Shown here piece after piece: positions 10,870-19,635 of a stretch of DNA of 64,000 bases. Each line of letters opens with the position of its first letter. Positions within the stretch are counted from its first letter, which is position 1. The position numbers and the translations under genes were made by a program. Origin of the DNA: an uncultured Lachnospiraceae bacterium (lineage in GTDB: Bacteria; Bacillota; Clostridia; Lachnospirales; Lachnospiraceae); the NCBI GenBank assembly GCA_947165275.1, contig CAMUZQ010000004.1:1-64000 (forward strand), written 5' to 3'. The notes under the pieces were generated by a model, which saw only the letters and a list, made by a program, of their open reading frames with translations, ran no database searches and was not told where the DNA came from.

Positions 10870-13086
10870 GTGATGCAGCTGAAAGGCATCATTGATCATA
10901 TCATTTTCCGGAATACCGAAAATGCGTATACGGTATTATCTCTAGATTCAGATGACGGTGCAGACTATGTCTGTGTAGGCACGCTTCCTGAAATGGATGC
11001 CGGAGAGAGCGTTACATTTGAGGGAGATCTGACAGAAAACCCTAAATACGGGACACAGTTTTCCATCACGTCTTTTTCTTTTGCCCCGATAGATGACGAG
11101 GCATCTATTCTCAGATATCTTTCATCCGGCGCGGTAAAGGGTGTAGGATCCGGACTGGCCAAACGCATAACCTCAAAATTCGGAGAGGACAGCTTCCGGG
11201 TTATAGAGGAAGAGCCCGAAAGACTGGCGGAGATCAAAGGCATATCCATGAGAATGGCTATAGCGATCTCGGAGGCCTTTGAGTCAAAGGCCGGCAGCAG
11301 GCAGGCTGTTTCCTTCCTTTCCCAATACGATATAAAACCGAATCTCGGACAGAAAATATACGAAAAATACAAAGATCGTATATATGAGGTGATCCGTTCG
11401 AATCCGTACAGGCTGATAGAGGACATAGAGGGGATAGGCTTTATCTCCGCCGACCGGATAGCCTCTGAGGCAGGTATAGCCAGGGATTCCGAATATCGTA
11501 TACGTTCAGCCTTGATGTATCTTCTGTCGGCTGATCTGAGCACCGGAAGCCTGTGCATGATCGAGGATGAGCTTGTAACAAAGGCAGCTGAGCTTCTTGC
11601 AGTAGATACAGCTCTTATAACACTTCAGCTGGATGCTCTTTCCATAGAACGTAAGATAATAAGGGAAAATGCCGACGGGAAGATCATGGTCTATACAGAA
11701 GGAGCTTATTATGCTGAGGCAGAAGCAGCAAGACTCCTTACAGAGCTTGATTTACCTGATGAGGTGGAAGAAAGCCGGGTATATGAAGAGATCAGACAGA
11801 TAGAAAAGGACAGGGGCATTTCTCTGGAGGATGCTCAAAGAGAAGCTGTAGTCGGCGCGATCTCAAATACCGTATCCGTGATAACCGGAGGTCCGGGTAC
11901 CGGAAAGACCACCATCACCAATATAATGATCCATTACTTCAGGCAGAAGGGCTTTGATATTACCCTTACAGCACCTACGGGGAGAGCGGCCAAGAGAATG
12001 ACAGAGGCGGCAGGAGTGGAGGCGAAGACTATCCACCGTCTGCTGGGAGCCGGAGCAGTGATAGACGGCAAGCCGGTATCGGGCTTTGAACATGATCCTG
12101 ATAATCCGCTGGAAACCGATGTGATCATACTGGATGAGATGTCAATGGTGGATATATATATCTTCCGTTCACTCTTAAAGGCGATAATACCGGGTACCCG
12201 TCTTATCCTGGTAGGAGACGCGGATCAGCTGCCGTCTGTAGGACCGGGGGCGGTCTTAAAGGACATAATAGGATCAGAAAGCTTCCATGTCACCAGGCTT
12301 ACAAAGATATACAGACAGTCAGAGGCATCTGCGATCGTCAGGAATGCCCATGAGGTCATAGAAGGACATAGTATAGATCTGGATGAAAAAAACGAAGACT
12401 TCTTTATGCTTAAAAGGAATGATGCGGAAAGGATCATTCAGGGGATAATCTATCTGGCGGGAAAAAGACTGCCTGATCACTTAAAATGCACGCCGCTGGA
12501 TATCCAGGTCATGACTCCGATGAGAAAGGGCATACTTGGTCTGGAAAACCTGAATCTCAGATTGCAGGAAGCGCTGAACCCGCCTGGCAGGATGAAAAGG
12601 GAGATCAGTACCCCCGGCGGTATGCTCCGTGCGGGAGATAAGGTCATGCAGACCAAAAACAATTATGATCTTCAGTGGGAGCTGGCAAACGGCAAGGGTA
12701 TGGTCCTTGAGACCGGAGCCGGGATATATAACGGGGATATAGGAAGGATTCTTTCAATATCTTCAGAGGCTGCATATGTCAGATTTGATGACGGACGTGA
12801 GGCAAAGTACACGGGGGAGGCTCTTTCCGAGCTGGAGCTTGCCTATGCCATCACCATACACAAGTCCCAGGGGAGTGAGTACAGGGCGGTCATACTCCCG
12901 CTTCTGTCAGGTCCCAGAATGCTAATGAACAGAAATCTGCTTTATACTGCCATAACCAGGGCGAAACAGATGGTATGTATTCTCGGATCGCCGCAGACCG
13001 TGGATGAGATGATAAGGAACGAAAGAGAGGAAAACCGATATACAGGACTTGAAAGAAGGATTAAGGAGATCAGATATATGGAATAA
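10870..13086 (+). CDS. recD2: ATP-dependent RecD2-like DNA helicase
   Basis: N-terminal OB region and HhH motifs, ITGGPGTGKTTITN Walker A, DEMSMVD, VGDADQLPSVGPGAVL, AYAITIHKSQGSEY. Confidence 0.95.
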   Translation: MMQLKGIIDHIIFRNTENAYTVLSLDSDDGADYVCVGTLPEMDAGESVTFEGDLTENPKYGTQFSITSFSFAPIDDEASILRYLSSGAVKGVGSGLAKRITSKFGEDSFRVIEEEPERLAEIKGISMRMAIAISEAFESKAGSRQAVSFLSQYDIKPNLGQKIYEKYKDRIYEVIRSNPYRLIEDIEGIGFISADRIASEAGIARDSEYRIRSALMYLLSADLSTGSLCMIEDELVTKAAELLAVDTALITLQLDALSIERKIIRENADGKIMVYTEGAYYAEAEAARLLTELDLPDEVEESRVYEEIRQIEKDRGISLEDAQREAVVGAISNTVSVITGGPGTGKTTITNIMIHYFRQKGFDITLTAPTGRAAKRMTEAAGVEAKTIHRLLGAGAVIDGKPVSGFEHDPDNPLETDVIILDEMSMVDIYIFRSLLKAIIPGTRLILVGDADQLPSVGPGAVLKDIIGSESFHVTRLTKIYRQSEASAIVRNAHEVIEGHSIDLDEKNEDFFMLKRNDAERIIQGIIYLAGKRLPDHLKCTPLDIQVMTPMRKGILGLENLNLRLQEALNPPGRMKREISTPGGMLRAGDKVMQTKNNYDLQWELANGKGMVLETGAGIYNGDIGRILSISSEAAYVRFDDGREAKYTGEALSELELAYAITIHKSQGSEYRAVILPLLSGPRMLMNRNLLYTAITRAKQMVCILGSPQTVDEMIRNEREENRYTGLERRIKEIRYME

Positions 13087-13780
13087 AGCCGTGGATTTTT
13101 TGTTTCCCAGAAGATGCCCTTTCTGCGATGAGGTGGTGCGGTATGGAGATATGATCTGCAGCCGGTGCAGAAAAGGTGCACGTTATATCGGTGAAGTTCA
13201 TTGCATGAAGTGCGGCAAGCCTCTGACGGGGTCATACGCTGAGTTCTGCAGGGATTGCATGCATACTGAGCATATATATACACGGGGCAGGGGACTCTAT
13301 GTGTACAATGATGAGGTCAGAGCCTCCATCACAAGGTTTAAGTATCACGGACGACGGGAATATGCGGATCATTACGGATACGATATAGTAAAACACCTTG
13401 GCAGATTCATAATAAGCTGCAGGGCGGACTGCCTCATTCCCGTACCCATATCAAAGGAGAAGCTGAAAAAAAGAGGCTATAATCAGGCGGAGGTCATAGC
13501 GGACAGTATCTCGTCACATACCGGGATCCCGGTATGGAAGGAGTATGTTGTACGGATCAGGGACACTCCCCCGATGAAGGAACTGAACAGGATGGAAAGG
13601 ATGAAAAACCTTAAAGGGGCTTTCAAAATAAGCCCTCATGTTGTAAAATGTAGGAACGTGATAATAGTTGATGATATATATACAACTGGCAGCACGATAG
13701 ACGCGGTAGCTGCCGTGCTCAGAAAAACCGGAGCCGGCAATATTTATTTTATCGCTCTGGCTGAGGGGACTCCGGTGTGA
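13049..13780 (+). CDS. comFC: ComF family protein (phosphoribosyltransferase-like)
   Basis: CxxC zinc motifs (CPFCDEVV, CSRC, CMKCGKPL), LIPVPISKEKLKKRGYNQAEVIA, and PRTase motif VIIVDDIYTTGST. The start overlaps recD2 by 38 nt. Confidence 0.92.
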   Translation: MKEGLRRSDIWNKAVDFLFPRRCPFCDEVVRYGDMICSRCRKGARYIGEVHCMKCGKPLTGSYAEFCRDCMHTEHIYTRGRGLYVYNDEVRASITRFKYHGRREYADHYGYDIVKHLGRFIISCRADCLIPVPISKEKLKKRGYNQAEVIADSISSHTGIPVWKEYVVRIRDTPPMKELNRMERMKNLKGAFKISPHVVKCRNVIIVDDIYTTGSTIDAVAAVLRKTGAGNIYFIALAEGTPV

Positions 13781-13820
13781 GTGTGGTTTACCGTATCAAG
13801 AAAGGAAGAGGAGAGGTACT

Positions 13821-14228
13821 ATGAATGTAAGAAATTGCCGTAGATGCGGAAAGATCTTCAACTATATCGGAGGACAGCCGATCTGCCCTTCGTGCAGGGA
13901 AGAGATCGAGAAAAAATTTGAAGAAGTAAAGAATTACATCAGGGAGAATCCTAAGTCCAGTATACCCCAGATATGCGAGGACTGTGATGTAGAGACCCAT
14001 CTGCTTCAGCAGTGGATCAGAGAGGAAAGACTTGTATTTTCCGATGATTCTCCTGTGGGTATTCCCTGCGAGAAATGCGGGACCATGATACATACCGGCA
14101 AATACTGCGAGAAATGTAAAGCAGAGCTTGCAAACGGATTAAGCGCTTCCATAGCCAAGCCTCGGGCTCCCAAGCCGGAACCCAAAAAGGATCCCAGAGG
14201 AAACCCGGCAATGAGGTTCCTTAAGTGA
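13821..14228 (+). CDS. yvyF: Flagellar operon protein YvyF/TIGR03826-like
   Basis: NVRNCRRCGKIFNYIGGQPICPSCREEIE with several CxxC pairs; located directly after comF as in Bacillus. Confidence 0.8.
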   Translation: MNVRNCRRCGKIFNYIGGQPICPSCREEIEKKFEEVKNYIRENPKSSIPQICEDCDVETHLLQQWIREERLVFSDDSPVGIPCEKCGTMIHTGKYCEKCKAELANGLSASIAKPRAPKPEPKKDPRGNPAMRFLK

Positions 14229-14632
14229 AAAGCAACATAGACGGCGACAGAGTAAAGCTTATGACGCGTATGGCTTCCTTTGAGGATAATGAAGGCAGGG
14301 AAGCCATACGTATATGTAATTATTTCAGAAGCGATTATGTGTGTCTGAACGTGGTAAGAGCGATAGTTTCGGCCACAGTTTCATATTTTCTGATCCTGGC
14401 ACTGTATGTTTATTACAATATAGACCGGCTGCTCCAGGAAATATATACCATGGATCTTATGGCTACAGGACGAAGGCTTGTCACTACTTATGTGATATTT
14501 GCCGGAGCTTTTGGGATCATTGCATATGTTGTTTATTCATTCAGGTATGATTGGGCAAAGAAACACCTGAATGATTATAATTATGCCTTGAGGGAGCTGC
14601 TTAATATGCAGGAAGTTGAAAACAATGGGTAA
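14225..14632 (+). CDS. Hypothetical membrane protein (two predicted TM segments)
   Basis: 135-aa ORF overlapping the yvyF stop by 4 nt; hydrophobic segments near AIVSATVSYFLILALYVYY and TTYVIFAGAFGIIAYVVY. Confidence 0.75.
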   Translation: MKSNIDGDRVKLMTRMASFEDNEGREAIRICNYFRSDYVCLNVVRAIVSATVSYFLILALYVYYNIDRLLQEIYTMDLMATGRRLVTTYVIFAGAFGIIAYVVYSFRYDWAKKHLNDYNYALRELLNMQEVENNG

Positions 14633-15557
14633 TATTTTTGAAATAAGGGATAATATTGAAGAGATTGTAAGCCGCTACGAAACGATGATCAGGGCGGCGG
14701 TTCGTTTTTTTCTGGCACTTTTGGCTCTGTCGATCATCAATGCAAAACTGGGATATATGGACAGGCTGGATTCCACCCCTGTTGTGGTGGCGGTTGCCAT
14801 GCTTTGCGCCCTGCTTCCGGCCGGCATGATAGTATTTTTTTCATCCCTGTTTACCATACTCCACAGCTATGCCCTTTCTCTTGAAGCAGCGATAGTCGTT
14901 CTGGCAGTATTTCTGCTGATGTTTCTGTTATATTTCAGATTCACCCCGAAGGATACAATGGCTGTTTTGCTGACGCCACTGTCCTTTGTTTTCGGCGTGC
15001 CATACGTTATGCCGGTGATATACGGCTTAAAGGGGTCGCCGCTTTCGGCTCTGTCCGTAGGCTTCGGAGTGGTAGCCTACTATACTATAGATTTTGTTTC
15101 AGAAGCTGAGGATATGCTTAAGTCCATGGCTGACAATACCACTGTTGAGAGATTCAGAGCCATTCTTGACGGAGTGATAAAGAATAATGCCATGATAGTC
15201 TTTGTTATGGCCTTTGCGATCACAGTAGTGGTTGTAAGTATCATAAGACGGCTTCCGATACCCCATGCATGGACTATAGCGATAGCAGGAGGCATAGCGG
15301 TGGACATGATCGCCGTGATGATCCTCTCTATAAGGCAGGATGCGGATATAAGCATAGGAGGTCTTTTTATGGGATCCATCGTAGCTGCCGTGATAGCCTT
15401 TATTTATAAGCTTTTCGTTTTCAGTGTAGATTATGCAAAAACCGAGCGGGTACAGTTTGAGGATGACGGGTATTACTACTACGTCAAGGCCGTACCGAAG
15501 ATCAGGACCCGTAAAACGAGAACCAGACGGAGATATGATCCGGATGATGATATGTGA
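14625..15557 (+). CDS. Hypothetical polytopic membrane protein with basic C-terminal tail
   Basis: About 310 aa, multiple hydrophobic segments, C-terminal RTRKTRTRRRYDPDDDM. Start taken as ATG 14625 (MGNIFEIRDN); ORF opens at 14616. Confidence 0.75.
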   Translation: MGNIFEIRDNIEEIVSRYETMIRAAVRFFLALLALSIINAKLGYMDRLDSTPVVVAVAMLCALLPAGMIVFFSSLFTILHSYALSLEAAIVVLAVFLLMFLLYFRFTPKDTMAVLLTPLSFVFGVPYVMPVIYGLKGSPLSALSVGFGVVAYYTIDFVSEAEDMLKSMADNTTVERFRAILDGVIKNNAMIVFVMAFAITVVVVSIIRRLPIPHAWTIAIAGGIAVDMIAVMILSIRQDADISIGGLFMGSIVAAVIAFIYKLFVFSVDYAKTERVQFEDDGYYYYVKAVPKIRTRKTRTRRRYDPDDDM

Positions 15558-15571
15558 TGTTCAGGAGATAA

Positions 15572-16429
15572 ATGCAGGAGGTCATTTCTAAGGTCGGAAA
15601 TTTCATAAGCTTTGAATCCATTCCGGTAATGGGACTGACTGATTATGTGGAGATCCTCATAATCGCTTTTCTTGTATATGAGGTAATGGTCTGGATCCGG
15701 GATACACGAGCGTGGTCACTTATGCGGGGCATAGTGGTGATCATAGCTTTTGTTTTATTGGCGTATCTGCTCCAGATGACTACCATACTATGGCTTGTGA
15801 GGAACGGTCTGAATGTTCTGCTTATGGCGGTGCTTATCATATTTCAGCCGGAGCTCAGAAGAGCGCTTGATTATCTCGGCAGAAAAAATTTTCTGAGTTC
15901 CCTGTTCACCTTTAACGGGACGGATGTGAATGAAAGATTTTCCGATAAGACCATGAATGAGATAATAAAGGCCTGCTATGAGATGGGAAGAGCAAGAACA
16001 GGCGCTCTTATCGTTATGAAAAAAAGCGATCCTCTTACGGAATATATAAGAACCGGTATCGAGGTCGACGCGGTTGTTACAAACCAGCTTCTGATAAATA
16101 TTTTTGAACACAACACGCCCCTGCATGACGGAGCGGTGATAATTGAAGGAAACAGGGTGGTCTCCGCAACCTGTTATCTTCCTTTGTCGGATAATATGGA
16201 GCTTTCAAAGGAGCTTGGCACCAGACATCGTGCGGGCGTAGGCATATCCGAAGAAACAGATTCGCTGACCATCATAGTCTCGGAGGAGACAGGACGGGTA
16301 TCCCTTGCCCAGGGAGGGGAGCTCAAAAGAAATGTTGATCAGGATACTCTTCGGGATGAATTATCCAGGCTTCAGAATAAGACCGTCATAGAAAAGAAAA
16401 GTGTGATAAAGGGGAGGAAGGCGAAATGA
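15572..16429 (+). CDS. cdaA: Diadenylate cyclase CdaA (c-di-AMP synthase)
   Basis: TM N-terminus, IIFQPELRRALDYLGR, DAC-domain motifs NTPLHDGAVIIEGNRV and GTRHRAGVGISEETDSLTIIVSEETG; followed by cdaR-glmM. Confidence 0.96.
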   Translation: MQEVISKVGNFISFESIPVMGLTDYVEILIIAFLVYEVMVWIRDTRAWSLMRGIVVIIAFVLLAYLLQMTTILWLVRNGLNVLLMAVLIIFQPELRRALDYLGRKNFLSSLFTFNGTDVNERFSDKTMNEIIKACYEMGRARTGALIVMKKSDPLTEYIRTGIEVDAVVTNQLLINIFEHNTPLHDGAVIIEGNRVVSATCYLPLSDNMELSKELGTRHRAGVGISEETDSLTIIVSEETGRVSLAQGGELKRNVDQDTLRDELSRLQNKTVIEKKSVIKGRKAK

Positions 16430-17808
16430 TAAAAACGCTGAAAAAGATCCTCCGGCTATTCACAAACAATGTGGGAATAAAGATCCTTTCCCTGCTGCTT
16501 TCCGTGATGATCTGGCTTGTAGTCGTCAGTATAGATAATCCTGTAAAGGATCAGAATTTCACTCAGGTTCCGGTTACCGTATTGAACGGCGATACCTTTG
16601 AGGCCTCCGGTCAGGCCTTTGAGCTGGCGGATTCGTCAAGTACCGTAACAGTGACGGCGCGCGCCGAGAGATCCGTGCTCTCACAGCTGTCCCGCGATGA
16701 TTTTTCCGCGACCATAGATATGAATAACTACTCAAACGGAAGAGTTCCCATAAGCGTCCGGGCAAACCGTCTGTCAGACAAGATCGTGAGCCTGACCCCG
16801 CGTACAGCATATGCTGTAGTTGATGTTGAGGATCTGGGCGCGAAGCAGTTTTCCATAGATTACGAGATAACAGGGGAACCTGCGAAGGGATATTCCGTGG
16901 GAAATGTCACTCTGGCAAGCAATGTTGTGAGGGTCCAGGGTCCGGAATCTGTGGTTGAGACCATAGACCGGGCGATCGTACGGGTCTCTGTTCAAGGAAT
17001 GACAAGGGACATGAGGACAGAGACGCCGATAATCTTTATCGACAGGAATGGCGATGATATGGACAGCAGCAGGCTCGAGCTTTCAAGGACCAGTGTATCG
17101 GTTACAGTGGAAATATGGGCAAACAGGGAGGTACCGGTATCCTACAGCTATACCGGAGTGCCGGCAGAGGGCTTTGCCACCACGGGAAATCTTACCGCTA
17201 CCATAAATACACTGTCTCTGACCGGAGATTCAGCATCGCTGTCAGGGATAGGGTCCATCACTGTACCGTCGGATGAGATAGACATAACCGGGGCTACGGA
17301 GAATGTTACAAGTGTGATCGATGTGTCGGCCTATATCCCTGCCGGAACAAGTCTTGTAGACAAGGAAATGGATACCCATTCCACAGTTACGGTTGAGATC
17401 ATAGCGATGAACCTGATGAATGTGGAGGTACCGCTTTCAAATATCACTATAGATAATGTCCCGGAGGGCTTCACGATAGCTCTAGGCGGCGGTCTGACGT
17501 CTGTAGTAACAAGTGTACGCGGTCTGCCGGATGTACTGGCTTCTGTTGACGGCTCCATGCTTACGGGACATATCAACATGGATGATGTAAAGACGAAGAA
17601 CGGTTTAAATGAGTGGGTCCCGGGAGTATATGATGCGGATGTGGTCTTTTCGTATCCGGAAGGCGTTTACAGCAGCGGTGTGGTCACCACTACGAGTGTG
17701 GTGGTCCAGGCGGAGGGCATGCCCCTGATCGATCCAGGCGGAACTGCAGAATCAGGTGAAGCCGTAGTCTATGATAACGAAAGTGAAGCAGCGCAGGGAC
17801 ACGAGTAA
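16426..17808 (+). CDS. cdaR: YbbR-domain protein CdaR
   Basis: N-terminal TM, repeated YbbR-like domains, located between cdaA and glmM. Confidence 0.92.
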   Translation: MIKTLKKILRLFTNNVGIKILSLLLSVMIWLVVVSIDNPVKDQNFTQVPVTVLNGDTFEASGQAFELADSSSTVTVTARAERSVLSQLSRDDFSATIDMNNYSNGRVPISVRANRLSDKIVSLTPRTAYAVVDVEDLGAKQFSIDYEITGEPAKGYSVGNVTLASNVVRVQGPESVVETIDRAIVRVSVQGMTRDMRTETPIIFIDRNGDDMDSSRLELSRTSVSVTVEIWANREVPVSYSYTGVPAEGFATTGNLTATINTLSLTGDSASLSGIGSITVPSDEIDITGATENVTSVIDVSAYIPAGTSLVDKEMDTHSTVTVEIIAMNLMNVEVPLSNITIDNVPEGFTIALGGGLTSVVTSVRGLPDVLASVDGSMLTGHINMDDVKTKNGLNEWVPGVYDADVVFSYPEGVYSSGVVTTTSVVVQAEGMPLIDPGGTAESGEAVVYDNESEAAQGHE

Positions 17809-17856
17809 GGGACAGGCTTTGGGCCGGACAGTAATTACAGAGGAGTGAATTGAAAA

Positions 17857-19206
17857 ATGGCAAGAATGTTTGGAACAGATGGTGTCAGAGGTGTCGCCAA
17901 TACCGAGCTTACACCATATCTGGCTATGCAGCTTGGGGCAGCGGGCGCTACGGTGCTGGCAAATGAGCGGTCCTACAGACCTACCATAATGGTGGGATGT
18001 GATACCAGGATATCCGGGGATATGCTGGCTAATGCACTTATGGCGGGGATATGTTCGGTGGGAGCAAATGCCGTCTATGTCGGTGTAGTGCCGACACCTG
18101 CGGTAGCCTACCTTGCAAACAAATACAAGGTTGATGCAGGCGTGGTGATCTCCGCATCCCACAATCCGGTGGAATTTAACGGGATAAAATTCTTTAACGG
18201 CGATGGCTACAAGCTGTCAGATGAGCTGGAGGATCAGATAGAGGAGCTCATAAAGAGCGGTCTGAAGGATGTGGCGAGACCGACAGGCTCCCGTGTCGGA
18301 AAGATAAAATACCGCACTGATGCAAGAGAGGAATATATAAACCATTCCAAGAAGCAGATAGATACAGATCTCAGAGGGATGAAAATAGTAGTGGATTGCG
18401 CAGAGGGCGCATCCTATTATACTTCGATAGAGACCCTCAGGGATCTGGGAGCCGATGTCATAGCGATACATAATAACCCTGATGGCACCAATATAAACGC
18501 GAACTGCGGATCCACGCATATGGAGGAGCTTTGCGCAAGAGTCGTAATGGAAAAGGCCGATATTGGGCTTGCCTTTGACGGAGATGCGGACCGGCTGCTG
18601 GCCTCGGATGAGAACGGCAAGATGGTGAACGGCGATGAAATAATGGCGATAGTCGGCAATTATATGAAATCCCAGGGAACTCTCGCGGGTGATACCATAG
18701 TTGTTACGGTAATGACCAATCTGGGCTTTAAGCTTATGTGTGAGCAGCAGGGCATAAAAATCGAACAGACAAAAGTGGGAGACAGATATGTGCTTGAGCG
18801 CATGAGGGAAATAGGCGCAAACCTCGGAGGAGAACAGAGCGGACATATTATTTTTCTTGATCAGAATACAACAGGAGACGGCCTGCTTTCGGCACTGCAT
18901 CTTTTGGAGGTGGTAAAGAAAACCGGGAAAAAGCTGTCGGAGCTCAAGAAGATAATGGAGGTTCTGCCCCAGTCTCTCAGAAACGCCAGTGTGCCCAGTC
19001 ATAAAAAAGAGGCATATATGGAGTATCCCGAAATAGTCGAAGCGATACAGGCTCTTGAAGCAAAATATAACGGTGAAGGAAGAGTTCTCATACGTCCCTC
19101 GGGAACAGAACCGCTGGTCAGGGTTATGATAGAAGGCAGAGATCAGGCGGAGATCGACAAGGATGCAAGAGATCTGGCCGATCTGATCGAGCAGACAGTC
19201 CTGTAA
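17857..19206 (+). CDS. glmM: Phosphoglucosamine mutase GlmM
   Basis: RMFGTDGVRGVANTELTP, catalytic ISASHNPVEFNGIKFF, FDGDADRLL, IRPSGTEPLVRVMIEG. Confidence 0.97.
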   Translation: MARMFGTDGVRGVANTELTPYLAMQLGAAGATVLANERSYRPTIMVGCDTRISGDMLANALMAGICSVGANAVYVGVVPTPAVAYLANKYKVDAGVVISASHNPVEFNGIKFFNGDGYKLSDELEDQIEELIKSGLKDVARPTGSRVGKIKYRTDAREEYINHSKKQIDTDLRGMKIVVDCAEGASYYTSIETLRDLGADVIAIHNNPDGTNINANCGSTHMEELCARVVMEKADIGLAFDGDADRLLASDENGKMVNGDEIMAIVGNYMKSQGTLAGDTIVVTVMTNLGFKLMCEQQGIKIEQTKVGDRYVLERMREIGANLGGEQSGHIIFLDQNTTGDGLLSALHLLEVVKKTGKKLSELKKIMEVLPQSLRNASVPSHKKEAYMEYPEIVEAIQALEAKYNGEGRVLIRPSGTEPLVRVMIEGRDQAEIDKDARDLADLIEQTVL

Positions 19207-19293
19207 ATATACAGGGAGAGCAGGACAGTTGCTATTTGAATATTTTTTACATATTTGATATATTATAAAAAGCAGTATTATTGGAGCGAAAAG

Positions 19294-19557
19294 ATGGTTT
19301 CACAAAAAATAACGATAAAAAATCCCACAGGGCTGCATCTGCGTCCCGCCGGCATCCTATGCAAAGAGGCAATGCAGTATAAGTCCCTGATCACATTCAA
19401 ATTCAGAGAGAACACGGCTAATGCAAAAAGCGTGCTGTCAGTACTCGGAGCATGTGTAAAGTGCGGGGATGAGATAGAGATATTCTGTGAGGGAGAAGAC
19501 GAGGATACGGCATTAAGGGCATTGGTAGGCGCCATAGAGGCCGGACTCGGGGAGTAG
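19294..19557 (+). CDS. HPr family phosphocarrier protein
   Basis: QKITIKNPTGLHLRPAGILCKEA (His site in GLHLRPA) and NAKSVLSVLGACVKCGDEIEI. ATG 19294 chosen within the 19255 ORF. Confidence 0.88.
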   Translation: MVSQKITIKNPTGLHLRPAGILCKEAMQYKSLITFKFRENTANAKSVLSVLGACVKCGDEIEIFCEGEDEDTALRALVGAIEAGLGE

Positions 19558-19579
19558 ATTTATTAAATTATGAAGCAGG

Positions 19580-19610
19580 GTCTCTCTGAAATATTTCAGA
19601 GAGACTTTTT
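19580..19610 (+). terminator. Rho-independent terminator/attenuator between HPr gene and leuA
   Basis: GTCTCTCTGAA-ATAT-TTCAGAGAGAC (11-bp perfect stem) followed by TTTTT. Confidence 0.85.
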
Positions 19611-19635
19611 GTATTATCAAAGAGGAGATGAAAAA

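Noticed and set aside
10965-11558. Long minus-strand ORFs (e.g. 197 aa, 270 aa at 50568-51380, 301 aa at 59684-60589)
   Set aside because: All are antisense shadows of confidently identified genes (recD2, rnjA, ABC transporter/GT2).
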